This document shows positions 24,069 through 31,768 of a stretch of DNA of 48,385 bases, piece after piece (within the stretch, counting starts at the first letter, position 1; every line of letters starts with the position of its first letter). This DNA is from Oscillospiraceae bacterium (GTDB lineage: Bacteria; Bacillota; Clostridia; Oscillospirales; Ruminococcaceae), in the NCBI GenBank assembly GCA_017555565.1, contig JAFZGF010000057.1, forward strand, positions 1-48,385, in the 5' to 3' direction. A model generated the notes under the pieces. The model ran no database searches. It worked only from the letters and a program-made list of their open reading frames with translations, and was not told the DNA's origin. The position numbers were made by a program, and so were the translations under genes.

Positions 24069-25187
24069 TTATGACTGTGCTTCCATAAGGATTACATCCA
24101 CATTGTACACCTTGTCATTTTCCGGGCGATAGATGCCCAGGTTCATTGTATCGCCAGGTGAGAATTTTTCCAGTTCTTCCAGCAGGTCATCTGTTGTGAT
24201 GATTTCCTTGCCGTTGGCTTCTACAATAACATCCCTTTCGCGGATACCTTTGTTTGCCAGGTCAGAACCAACTGTAATGGATGCTATATACACACCCTTG
24301 CTTGGCAGACCGTTGCGAGGGCCATTTGATTCGTTAAGTTCAATAACCTGTACCCCCAGTACTGCCCTGCCTGCCACATAGCCGTTTTCGATAAGGCTGG
24401 TGATAATAGGCATAGCTTCTGTAATAGGAATAGCAAAACCGATACCTTCGTAATCTGTGGCGGCAATTTTGGCAGATGTGATACCGATTACCTGGCCGAA
24501 GCGGTTAACCAGCGGGCCACCGGAGTTGCCCGGGTTAATTGCCGCACTGGTCTGGATAAGTGCCAGAGAACGTGCACCGGAGTCCATATCTCTGTTAAGG
24601 CCGGAGATAATACCCTGTGTGCAGGTGCCTGACAGACCGCCGGCATTGCCGATGGCAACTACTCTTTCGCCGATTTTAAGGCCGGTACTGTCACCGAATT
24701 CTGCGGCTGTAAGACCTCTTTTATCCACTTTGATAACAGCAATATCTGTATCAGAATCCGCACCGATAATTGTGCCGCGGATCTGTGTTTCGTCATTGAA
24801 TACAATATTTACACTTGTGCCGCCGTCTACAACATGGGCATTTGTGATAATATAGCCGTCCTCTGTCATAATTATACCCGTACCGCTGCCGATAGGTGAA
24901 ACAGAAGTGCCGGCATAAACATTTATACTTACTACAGAAGGGTTTACTTTTTCAAAAATTTCTGTGGTGTCATAGCCGCCATCGGTATACTCTGGCAATG
25001 GCTGCAGTTCCACTACTGGCGCATCACCTTTTGGTTCCTGGGTAGCTGTCTGTGGCATAAAATTCTTTATGGCTTCCACAGAGCTGTTGCCGCTGCGGCC
25101 GATAATCACACCTGCCCCAAGGCTTACCATAATGCACACCAGCATCAGCAGGATAACGGGGCCTTTTCTTCTTTTTCTTGGTTCCAT
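24069..25187 (-). CDS. htrA: HtrA/DegP-like serine protease, membrane-anchored
   Basis: 372 residues. A single N-terminal membrane helix (residues 10-30) follows a basic stretch and has no signal-peptidase site I can see, so the enzyme is anchored with the protease outside the cell. The trypsin-like domain has His118 (TNAHVV), Asp148 (TDIAVIK) and Ser222 (GNSGGPLV). A single PDZ domain follows (about residues 280-370). Such proteases remove misfolded exported proteins under envelope stress. Start: GAGAGGG upstream of the ATG. It lies downstream of a two-component system but is separated from it by a terminator, so it has its own promoter. Confidence 0.95.
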   Translation of the reverse strand: MEPRKRRKGPVILLMLVCIMVSLGAGVIIGRSGNSSVEAIKNFMPQTATQEPKGDAPVVELQPLPEYTDGGYDTTEIFEKVNPSVVSINVYAGTSVSPIGSGTGIIMTEDGYIITNAHVVDGGTSVNIVFNDETQIRGTIIGADSDTDIAVIKVDKRGLTAAEFGDSTGLKIGERVVAIGNAGGLSGTCTQGIISGLNRDMDSGARSLALIQTSAAINPGNSGGPLVNRFGQVIGITSAKIAATDYEGIGFAIPITEAMPIITSLIENGYVAGRAVLGVQVIELNESNGPRNGLPSKGVYIASITVGSDLANKGIRERDVIVEANGKEIITTDDLLEELEKFSPGDTMNLGIYRPENDKVYNVDVILMEAQS

Positions 25188-25238
25188 ATTTGTCCCTCTC
25201 TCTATGGATTTTTTTATATATTAAATATATTATTTAAA

Positions 25239-25273
25239 TGTGAAAACTTTTTGTATATTACTATATTTTCACA
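25239..25273 (-). promoter_or_regulatory. TTTTCACA inverted repeat upstream of htrA
   Basis: TGTGAAAA (25239-25246) and TTTTCACA (25266-25273) form an inverted repeat about 55-85 bases before the htrA start codon. TTTTCACA/TTTTCATA octamers are what I recall for CssR-controlled htrA promoters in Bacillus. The -10 is not clear. Confidence 0.4.
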
Positions 25274-25291
25274 TAAAATTCAACAAAAAAT

Positions 25292-25332
25292 ATCATCCCG
25301 GGCAATATTTTTGATTACTGTTCCGGGATGAT
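25292..25332 (-). terminator. Terminator after the histidine kinase gene
   Basis: Ten-base arms (25292-25301 and 25323-25332) with a long loop, then ATTTTTTG on the minus strand. Confidence 0.8.
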
Positions 25333-25350
25333 GGTTTTCAAAGTGCTGTT

Positions 25351-26862
25351 TTATTTTTTTCTTTTGTTTTTGGACTGTTTTGAAGTTACCGGGAGATTCA
25401 CTTTGGAAACAGGACTTTTCTGCTGTTTGGCAGAAGGTACTGTGAAAATAAATTCTGTGTATTCCCCTTCTTCGCTTTCTGCCCAGATATCACCGCCGGA
25501 ACGCTGAACCAGGGTTTTGGATATATACAGCCCGATACCTGCACCGCGGGTATGTACCGAGCGGGAGGAATCTTCTTTATAAAAGCGCTCGAAAATATAT
25601 GGCAGGGCCTCTTTGCTGATACCCTGACCGGAGTTGCGGATTTTTACAGTTACCTTACCGGCGGATTTGTCCTCTGTTACACTGAAAGAAATATATCCAT
25701 TTTCTGGGGTAAATTTGATAGCGTTGTCAAATATATTATACACAACCTGGTGGATTAAATCCTGGTCAGCATTTACCATTATTTTCCCAGGCTGGAAACC
25801 TCTGAGGGTGATTCGGTTTTCTTCTATTCTGTTTTCAAAAGCAAATGCTATAGCCGCAATGGTATCCCAGATATTGTAGTTGTTGATGTTCATCTCGAAC
25901 TCGCCACTTTCCAGCTTGGAGATATCCAGCATACTGTTGGTAAGGCGGGCAAGACGGCCTACCTCGTCACTGATAACTGTCAGATATTTTTCCTGCAATG
26001 ACGGTGGGATTGTGCCGTCCAGCATACCATCAACAAAGCCTTTGATACTTGTCATAGGTGTGCGAAGCTCGTGGGCAATATTGGCAACAAAGCTGGAGCG
26101 GGATTTCTCGTTTTTCTCCACAAAGGCGGCCATCCGGTTGAACGTACCTGCCAGGTGGGCTACCTCGTCGTCACCTTCTACTTCAACGCGGGCGCCAAAG
26201 TCACCCTGGCTGAATTTTTTGGCCGCATCTGTGATGTTTCTAATAGGTGTGGTCAGTCTGCCGGCAACGATGATGGAAACTATGCTGGACACCATAAGCA
26301 TTGAACCTGCACAGACCATAAAGATGGACAGAATGGAATTGGTAAACAGATTGATGCTGGTGGCGTCAGAAAATGCAAAAACATAGCCTATAATATTGCC
26401 GGAAGCATCTCTTGCCGCACGGCCTACTGTGTAATAAGGCCCTTCGTAAATCTGACCGAATGCTTCATTGAGCTGCATACTGGATTCAGTGGAAGAAAGC
26501 AGTTTCATAGCGGCGCCAGGAATAAAAGAGCCTTCGTGGCTGCATTTGTTTATTTCGGTACAAACGATACATCTGCCGTTTTCATCAGCAAGAATAACCT
26601 TTGTAGATGTGGTATTTGATATAAGACGCAGATTTTCACGAAGTTTACTGCGCTGTTCTTCGGTGGTTATCCCGTCTTTCTCCTGAATTGAGTCATCAAA
26701 AGCAGCCTGTGCGTTGGTAACACACAGGTTCATAAGATTCAGTCGGTCTGACTGAAAGTATCTGCTTGCAAAGAACATAAAAAACACGCCAAGAATGGTG
26801 ATGGTCATAACCAGCACCATACTCATTGCGGAGAAAAACTGGGAAACAATGGATTTTCTCAT
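25351..26862 (-). CDS. Sensor histidine kinase with a Cys/His cluster in the extracytoplasmic domain
   Basis: 503 residues. Membrane helix at 13-33, an extracellular sensor domain (about 35-175), second helix at 176-200, HAMP linker, then HisKA with phospho-acceptor His264 (NIAHELRTPM), and the ATPase domain with NIFDNAIKF, NSGQGI and GAGIGLYI. A basic tail ends the protein. The sensor domain holds Cys98, Cys101, Cys107 and His109 (CIVCTEINKCSH), a possible metal or redox site. It phosphorylates the response regulator encoded two genes upstream; a small FakA-like gene lies between them (16 bases upstream). The signal is unknown; envelope stress is a guess from the nearby htrA. Confidence 0.93.
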   Translation of the reverse strand: MRKSIVSQFFSAMSMVLVMTITILGVFFMFFASRYFQSDRLNLMNLCVTNAQAAFDDSIQEKDGITTEEQRSKLRENLRLISNTTSTKVILADENGRCIVCTEINKCSHEGSFIPGAAMKLLSSTESSMQLNEAFGQIYEGPYYTVGRAARDASGNIIGYVFAFSDATSINLFTNSILSIFMVCAGSMLMVSSIVSIIVAGRLTTPIRNITDAAKKFSQGDFGARVEVEGDDEVAHLAGTFNRMAAFVEKNEKSRSSFVANIAHELRTPMTSIKGFVDGMLDGTIPPSLQEKYLTVISDEVGRLARLTNSMLDISKLESGEFEMNINNYNIWDTIAAIAFAFENRIEENRITLRGFQPGKIMVNADQDLIHQVVYNIFDNAIKFTPENGYISFSVTEDKSAGKVTVKIRNSGQGISKEALPYIFERFYKEDSSRSVHTRGAGIGLYISKTLVQRSGGDIWAESEEGEYTEFIFTVPSAKQQKSPVSKVNLPVTSKQSKNKRKK

Positions 26863-26878
26863 TTAATAATCCTCTGGA

Positions 26879-27130
26879 TTAACCTTTAAGACCCTGTTCC
26901 TGTCTTTCCATATTTTCTACAACAACGTCATAAATTTCGCCCAGGCTTGCTGCGTATTCCAGCACCAGCCAAGGTTCGTTTGTATGGTAATGAATTTTGA
27001 TAAGATCTTCATCACCTACAGCCAGCAGGCTGTCGCCTTTGAAGTTAGCCACGATGTAATCGTAGATTTCGTCTTCGTCCAGACCTTCACCTTCGATAAG
27101 CAGCTGTGTGTCAAATTTGAATTCAAGCAT
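26879..27130 (-). CDS. Stand-alone FakA middle-domain protein
   Basis: 83 residues, cytoplasmic. It resembles the middle domain of FakA/YloV: compare GDEDLIKIHYHTNEP here with DDEETIKCYVHTSQP in the fakA product at 10.7-12.4 kb, and the following GEIYDVVVENMERQ with RVRISNMAEK. It lacks the DAK2 kinase domain and the C-terminal domain, so it cannot be a kinase. The ATG has AGGAG upstream. It lies between the response-regulator gene (55 bases) and the kinase gene (16 bases) on the same strand, so it is co-expressed with both. The role is unknown; binding a lipid or a partner is only a guess. Confidence 0.75.
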   Translation of the reverse strand: MLEFKFDTQLLIEGEGLDEDEIYDYIVANFKGDSLLAVGDEDLIKIHYHTNEPWLVLEYAASLGEIYDVVVENMERQEQGLKG

Positions 27131-27185
27131 TTTGTTTCTCCTTGCTATATATAAATAAATTTATTCATTGTTTTACAGGTAAAAA

Positions 27186-27884
27186 TTATTCTTTTACCTC
27201 AAATTTATATCCAACGCCCCACACTGTTTTCAGGCTCCACTGTTCGCTTACACCTTCCAGTTTTTCACGCAGGCGTTTGATATGAACGTCGATTGTACGG
27301 CTGTCGCCATAATATTCAAAACCCCATACCTCGTCCAGCAGTGCATCACGGGTGAAAACCTTGTTAGGATTTGATGCCAGGTGGTGCAGCAGTTCCAGTT
27401 CTTTTGGAGGGGTATCGATAATTTCGTCTCTAACCTTCAGTTCATATTTTGTGATGTTTACCACCAGGTTGTCAAACACAAGTGAACCGTCTGAAACAGA
27501 TGATGTCTGTGGTGCACGGCCGCTGCGGCGCAGAACAGCCTTGATACGGGCAACAACTTCTTTTGTGTCAAAAGGTTTTACCACATAGTCGTCAGCGCCA
27601 AGTTCAAGACCAAGCACCTTGTCAAAAGTTTCGCCTTTGGCTGTAAGCATAATGATAGGTGTGTTGCCTTTTGCACGGATACGGCGGCAGGCTTCCCAAC
27701 CGTCTACTCTCGGCATCATAACATCCAGCAGAACCAGATCAAAAGGTCTTTCGTCAAAAACTGCCAGTGCTTTTTCACCATCGTGGGCCATAGCTGTTTC
27801 GTAGCCTTCTTTTTCAAGGTAAAGGCGCAGAAGCTCGCATATATTTTTATCGTCGTCAACTATAAGAATTCTTTCTTTATCCAT
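27186..27884 (-). CDS. OmpR/PhoB-type response regulator
   Basis: 232 residues. Receiver domain (1-120) with the acidic pocket Asp10-Asp12, phospho-acceptor Asp54 (LLDVMMP), Thr in MLTAK and Lys in VKPF. The C-terminal winged-helix DNA-binding domain (about 133-230) ends with TVWGVGYKFE. It acts in the cytoplasm with the kinase encoded at 25.4-26.9 kb. GGAGG lies 6 bases before the ATG. It is the first gene of the regulator, FakA-like protein, kinase operon. Targets cannot be read directly; htrA is a candidate by proximity. Confidence 0.95.
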   Translation of the reverse strand: MDKERILIVDDDKNICELLRLYLEKEGYETAMAHDGEKALAVFDERPFDLVLLDVMMPRVDGWEACRRIRAKGNTPIIMLTAKGETFDKVLGLELGADDYVVKPFDTKEVVARIKAVLRRSGRAPQTSSVSDGSLVFDNLVVNITKYELKVRDEIIDTPPKELELLHHLASNPNKVFTRDALLDEVWGFEYYGDSRTIDVHIKRLREKLEGVSEQWSLKTVWGVGYKFEVKE

Positions 27885-27989
27885 AATTGCCTCCTTACAG
27901 AGTCTTATTAATATGATTATACATTAAAATTATGAACAAATAAAGTTTTATGGCAATAAATATTCCAAAATATACAAAAAATATTATCC

Positions 27990-28018
27990 TTGTTTTGGCC
28001 TGGTATATAGTGTAAAAT
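27990..28018 (+). promoter_or_regulatory. Promoter of the barnase-barstar pair
   Basis: TTGTTT (27990-27995), 17-base spacer, TAAAAT (28013-28018), 29 bases before the start codon. Confidence 0.55.
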
Positions 28019-28047
28019 TAAATCATAATAAACAGAGAGGTTACAAT

Positions 28048-28629
28048 ATGAAAAAGATATTATCTTTACTGCTTTCCTTTGTGATGCTGTTTTCACTTGT
28101 GGGTTGCAGTACAGGTGCAGAGATCACCGAAGGCAACGCCGATAACTCTGCCATTATTACAGACAGCGCAGGAGTGGAACAGAACGACTCTGGAGATGAG
28201 ATAAAAGCAGAGCCGTCCACAGCACCGATAGCTACACCAACCCCTGAGCCCATCCCGGAAAAGGTTGATAAAAATGATATTATCGATGAAGACGGGCGGT
28301 ACTTTGACAAGGAGAATGTGGCGCTGTACATCCACACCTACGGCAAACTGCCATACAACTTTATAACCAAGGACGAAGCAAGAGACCTGGGCTGGGAAGG
28401 CGGCAGTGTAGAAAAATACGCCCCTGGCTACGCCATAGGCGGTGACAGATTCGGCAACTATGAAGGCCAGCTGCCAAAGAAAAAAGGCCGCACCTACACC
28501 GAGTGTGACATAGATACTGATGGCTATCACAGCCGAGGTTCACGCAGAATAGTATTTTCCAACGATGGTCTGATTTACTATACCCACGACCATTATGAAC
28601 ATTTTGAACTGCTTTACGGGGAGGAATAA
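28048..28629 (+). CDS. Barnase-like ribonuclease as a lipoprotein
   Basis: 193 residues. A lipoprotein signal (SLVGC, Cys20) is followed by a low-complexity linker rich in Asp, Glu, Pro and Thr (about 21-85), and then by a full barnase domain (about 88-190). The catalytic set is intact: Lys100 (YGKLPYN), Glu152 (TECDI), Arg166/Arg167 (GSRRIVFS) and His182 (THDHYEHF). Barnase cuts RNA as an extracellular guanyl-preferring RNase. The lipid anchor is unlike Bacillus barnase, which is freely secreted, and suggests display on the outer face of the membrane. The cognate inhibitor gene starts two bases after the stop codon. SD: AGAGAGG. Confidence 0.9.
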   Translation: MKKILSLLLSFVMLFSLVGCSTGAEITEGNADNSAIITDSAGVEQNDSGDEIKAEPSTAPIATPTPEPIPEKVDKNDIIDEDGRYFDKENVALYIHTYGKLPYNFITKDEARDLGWEGGSVEKYAPGYAIGGDRFGNYEGQLPKKKGRTYTECDIDTDGYHSRGSRRIVFSNDGLIYYTHDHYEHFELLYGEE

Positions 28630-28631
28630 AA

Positions 28632-28916
28632 ATGAAGATTGTTATTCTTGACGGCAGAAAAATGACAGACAGAGAAACAGCACACCTTTATCTGAAAAGA
28701 AAGCTTAATCTGCCTGAATATTACGGCAAAAACCTGGACGCACTGTTTGACTGTCTGTGCGAAATGAACGGCACACAGATTGTACTGACATATGTGGCAG
28801 AGATGAAAGACAACCTGCGCAGATATGCAAACAACATAATAAACGTTTTTGAAGCGGCCGAAGAAAAAAATCCAAAAATCTCTTTTATCAGCGAACAGCT
28901 GGTGGATGAACTGTAA
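28632..28916 (+). CDS. Barstar-like ribonuclease inhibitor
   Basis: 94 residues, matching barstar (89) in length. The barnase-binding helix is conserved: LPEYYGKNLDALFDCL at residues 27-42, with Tyr30, Tyr31, Asp36 and Asp40 in the positions of barstar Tyr29, Tyr30, Asp35 and Asp39. It has no signal peptide, so it stays in the cytoplasm and blocks enzyme that has not been exported. Its GGGGAGG site lies inside the end of the RNase gene, which couples their translation. A terminator follows. Confidence 0.93.
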   Translation: MKIVILDGRKMTDRETAHLYLKRKLNLPEYYGKNLDALFDCLCEMNGTQIVLTYVAEMKDNLRRYANNIINVFEAAEEKNPKISFISEQLVDEL

Positions 28917-28920
28917 TTTT

Positions 28921-28947
28921 AAAAGCACCCGGTGGGTGCTTTTTTTT
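28921..28947 (+). terminator. Terminator of the barnase-barstar operon
   Basis: Ten-base arms AAAAGCACCC/GGGTGCTTTT with a 3-base loop and a run of T. Confidence 0.9.
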
Positions 28948-28986
28948 GCAAACTTATGTTATAATTAAGATAAAGGATGTGATAAT

Positions 28987-29409
28987 GTGGCAAATAAAAA
29001 TGATTTCCAGCCAGATAAGAAACCAAAATTTGGTTTTATCAACGGTAAACTGATACCCCATCTGCCGGTAAGACGCGTCGATTATATTATAGTTCTGATT
29101 GCTGTTCTGTGTTATCTGACATTTGCAGGGTTTAAAACTTTCAGTACAAACCCTGCCCATACATATAATTTCAACCCTGTAAGCAAGATTGTCTTAAAGT
29201 ATAAGGCTCTTGGATATGTGGAAGACGAATATCCGCTTTTTGCTGAAAATGACACAGTGGATATAAACACAGGTATGATAAAACATTCTGACGGATATAT
29301 AGTTACCTGCTATGACAAGGATGACAGCGCATCAAAAGTAACCGTTTATTTTGACAAAAAATTCAATGTTACAAAAGACGCGGCTAATATAAAGTCAGCC
29401 CAGCCGTAA
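28987..29409 (+). CDS. Small membrane-anchored protein of unknown function
   Basis: 140 residues from a GTG start; AAGGA lies 10 bases upstream. One hydrophobic segment (about residues 33-50: IIVLIAVLCYLTFAGF) follows a basic cytoplasmic N-terminus, so the remaining 90 residues are probably outside. That part has YVEDEYPLFAENDTVDINTG and ends IKSAQP. I do not recognise the family. It lies between the barstar terminator and the aspS promoter, and its own promoter is not clear. Confidence 0.7.
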   Translation: MANKNDFQPDKKPKFGFINGKLIPHLPVRRVDYIIVLIAVLCYLTFAGFKTFSTNPAHTYNFNPVSKIVLKYKALGYVEDEYPLFAENDTVDINTGMIKHSDGYIVTCYDKDDSASKVTVYFDKKFNVTKDAANIKSAQP

Positions 29410-29452
29410 AATCCATACTATAATTTACCATCTGCCCAGCAAAACTTTATTA

Positions 29453-29481
29453 TTGACAATTTATATATTTATTATTATAAT
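29453..29481 (+). promoter_or_regulatory. Consensus sigma-A promoter of the aspS leader
   Basis: TTGACA (29453-29458), exactly 17 bases, TATAAT (29476-29481). A perfect consensus. Confidence 0.9.
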
Positions 29482-29487
29482 TTTAGA

Positions 29488-29891
29488 ATAGAGATTCTGG
29501 ATACAGAGCTGTCTGGGCAGAGAGTTGCGCCACCGGCTGAAAGCGCAATCAGATACAGTATTCAGGGAACACTCTGCAAGCATCATCTGAAAGAGAGCCC
29601 TTGTCACCGGCTGAAAGCAGGGCAGATGATATAGTCGTGACATTAAACCGGAAAATCAAATATTAAAGTGGGTGTGCTTTTACACACCAATGCGGGTGGC
29701 ACCGCGGGTTTATATACAGGCCGGATATGATTTGTTGCTGTATTTTAATTGCTGTTTGTAATTTTAAAGTATTAATTTACTATTCGTAATATTTATGCTG
29801 CACAAATTTGTATATCCACAAAGGCCCAACATTGATAAAACTCGTCCCGGAAATTTTTTGACAAGAGAATTTCCGGGATTTTTTATTTTTT
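29488..29891 (+). promoter_or_regulatory. T-box riboswitch leader of aspS
   Basis: A leader of about 400 bases with no gene. It holds a T-box sequence (GCGGGTGGCACCGCGG, 29692-29707) and ends in a CGTCCC-type terminator (arms 29846-29855 and 29868-29877, then T6). T-boxes let uncharged cognate tRNA stabilise an antiterminator, so shortage of aspartyl-tRNA should switch aspS on. Upstream, the Stem I distal module appears twice: AGAGAG at 29519 and 29592, each followed by an identical 13-base CACCGGCTGAAAG at 29531 and 29605. About 140 bases separate the T-box sequence from the terminator, longer than usual. I could not place the specifier codon with certainty. Confidence 0.88.
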
Positions 29892-29907
29892 CAGGAGGAA
29901 AAAGAGT

Positions 29908-31650
29908 ATGTTAAGAACACATACATGTAACGAAGTTCGCAAAGAACACATTGGCCAGGCTGTTACAGTAGCTGGCTGGGTTAACACTATCCGTGACCAC
30001 GGCGGTGTTATTTTTATCGACCTGCGCGACCATTTCGGTATGACACAGGTTGTTTTCCACGATGCAGAGATGCTGAAAAATGTGCATAAAGAAACTGTTA
30101 TCCAGGTAAAAGGTACAGTTGTTGAAAGAGATGCTGAAACAGTTAACTCCAAACTGGAAACAGGTGAAGTAGAAATTCACGTAGCAGAAATGGAACTGCT
30201 TGGTCCAAGCAAAAACATGCTGCCATTTGAAATTGAAGCTTCCAAAGAAACAAGAGAAGATGTTCGTCTTAAATACAGATACCTTGACCTGAGAAACCCT
30301 GCACTGCACAAAAACATTGTGTTCCGTTCACAGGTTATCAGCTTCCTGCGCAGACAGATGGAAGAACTGGGCTTTATGGATTTCCAGACACCAATTCTTA
30401 CATCTTCTTCACCAGAAGGCGCACGTGACTACCTGGTACCAAGCCGTAAACACCCAGGTAAATTCTATGCTCTGCCACAGTCTCCACAGCAGTTCAAACA
30501 GCTGCTGATGGTATCCGGCTTTGACAAATACTACCAGATTGCACCATGCTTCCGTGATGAAGACGCACGTGGTGACCGTTCACCTGGTGAATTCTATCAG
30601 CTGGACTTTGAAATGGCTTTTGCAGAACAGGAAGACGTATTCAAAGTAGGCGAAACAGTTCTGTACAATACATTTAAAAAATTCTCTGACAAAGAAGTTA
30701 GCCCTGCACCATTCAGACGCATCAAGTTTGAAGAAGCTATGCTGAAATACGGTTCTGACAAACCTGACCTGCGCAACCCTCTTATCATTGAAGACCTGAC
30801 AGAATTCTTTGCAGATGTTAACTTTGCAGCATTCAGAGGCAAACCAGTAAGAGGTATCGTAGCACCTTGCGCTAACCAGTCCAAAAAATTCTACGAAGAC
30901 AGCCTGAAATTTGCTATGTCCATCGGTATGAAAGGTCTTGGCTACCTGATGCTGAAAGACGGCAAATTCAAAGGTCCTATCGACAAATTCCTGACAGAAG
31001 AACAGAGAAGCCACCTTATCGAAATGTGCGGCATGAAAGACGGCGACACAATCTTCTTTATCTCTGACGGCAAAAATGTTGTTAACGGCCTGGCTGGCGG
31101 TATCAGAAAATGGCTGGGTGAAACACTGAACCTGATCGACAAAGACAGATTTGAATTCTGCTACATCGTTGACTTCCCAATGTACGAATGGAACGAAGAC
31201 GAAAAGAAAATCGACTTTACACACAACCCATTCTCAATGCCACAGGGCGGTCTGGAAGCTCTGGAAACAATGGACCCACTGGATATCTACGCATACCAGT
31301 ACGACATCGTATGTAACGGTGTAGAACTTTCTTCCGGTGCTGTAAGAAACCACAACCCAGAAATTATGAGAAAAGCATTTGCTATCGCTGGCTACGGTGA
31401 AGAAGAAGTTGCAGCTAAATTCGGTGCACTTTACACAGCATTCCAGTACGGTGCACCTCCACATGCTGGTATGGCACCTGGTATCGACAGAATGGTTATG
31501 CTGCTTGCTGAAGAAGATACAATCCGCGATGTTATCGCATTCCCTCTCAACGGCGCTGCACAGGACCTGATGATGAACGCACCAAGCGTTGTTACAGACC
31601 AGCAGCTGGACGATGTTCATATCGTTGTAAAAGAAGAGGAAGAAATCTAA
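29908..31650 (+). CDS. aspS: Aspartyl-tRNA synthetase
   Basis: 580 residues, bacterial-type class IIb synthetase. It charges tRNA-Asp with aspartate using ATP. Order: OB-fold anticodon-binding domain (about 1-110: VAGWVNTIRDHGG), catalytic core with motif 2 (APCFRDEDARGDRSPGEFYQLD), the bacterial GAD insertion domain (about 290-410), and motif 3 (GAPPHAGMAPGIDRM). Whether it also charges tRNA-Asn cannot be judged. Start: AGGAGG 11 bases before the ATG. It is a monocistronic gene under the T-box, with strong codon bias. Confidence 0.97.
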   Translation: MLRTHTCNEVRKEHIGQAVTVAGWVNTIRDHGGVIFIDLRDHFGMTQVVFHDAEMLKNVHKETVIQVKGTVVERDAETVNSKLETGEVEIHVAEMELLGPSKNMLPFEIEASKETREDVRLKYRYLDLRNPALHKNIVFRSQVISFLRRQMEELGFMDFQTPILTSSSPEGARDYLVPSRKHPGKFYALPQSPQQFKQLLMVSGFDKYYQIAPCFRDEDARGDRSPGEFYQLDFEMAFAEQEDVFKVGETVLYNTFKKFSDKEVSPAPFRRIKFEEAMLKYGSDKPDLRNPLIIEDLTEFFADVNFAAFRGKPVRGIVAPCANQSKKFYEDSLKFAMSIGMKGLGYLMLKDGKFKGPIDKFLTEEQRSHLIEMCGMKDGDTIFFISDGKNVVNGLAGGIRKWLGETLNLIDKDRFEFCYIVDFPMYEWNEDEKKIDFTHNPFSMPQGGLEALETMDPLDIYAYQYDIVCNGVELSSGAVRNHNPEIMRKAFAIAGYGEEEVAAKFGALYTAFQYGAPPHAGMAPGIDRMVMLLAEEDTIRDVIAFPLNGAAQDLMMNAPSVVTDQQLDDVHIVVKEEEEI

Positions 31651-31670
31651 TCAGTTTCCCAGATAAATAT

Positions 31671-31700
31671 AAAGACACAGCTTTATGCTGTGTCTTTTAC
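31671..31700 (+). terminator. Terminator of aspS
   Basis: Eleven-base arms (31671-31681 and 31687-31697) and T4. Confidence 0.9.
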
Positions 31701-31736
31701 TTTTATATGATATATAAACTATAGCTTCAAAAAATA

Positions 31737-31762
31737 AAAACCGCACTTGGCAGTGCGGTTTT
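31737..31762 (-). terminator. Terminator of the galactokinase-like gene
   Basis: AAACCGCACT/AGTGCGGTTT hairpin with a TGGC loop, T-rich on the minus-strand side. Confidence 0.85.
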
Positions 31763-31768
31763 ATAATA

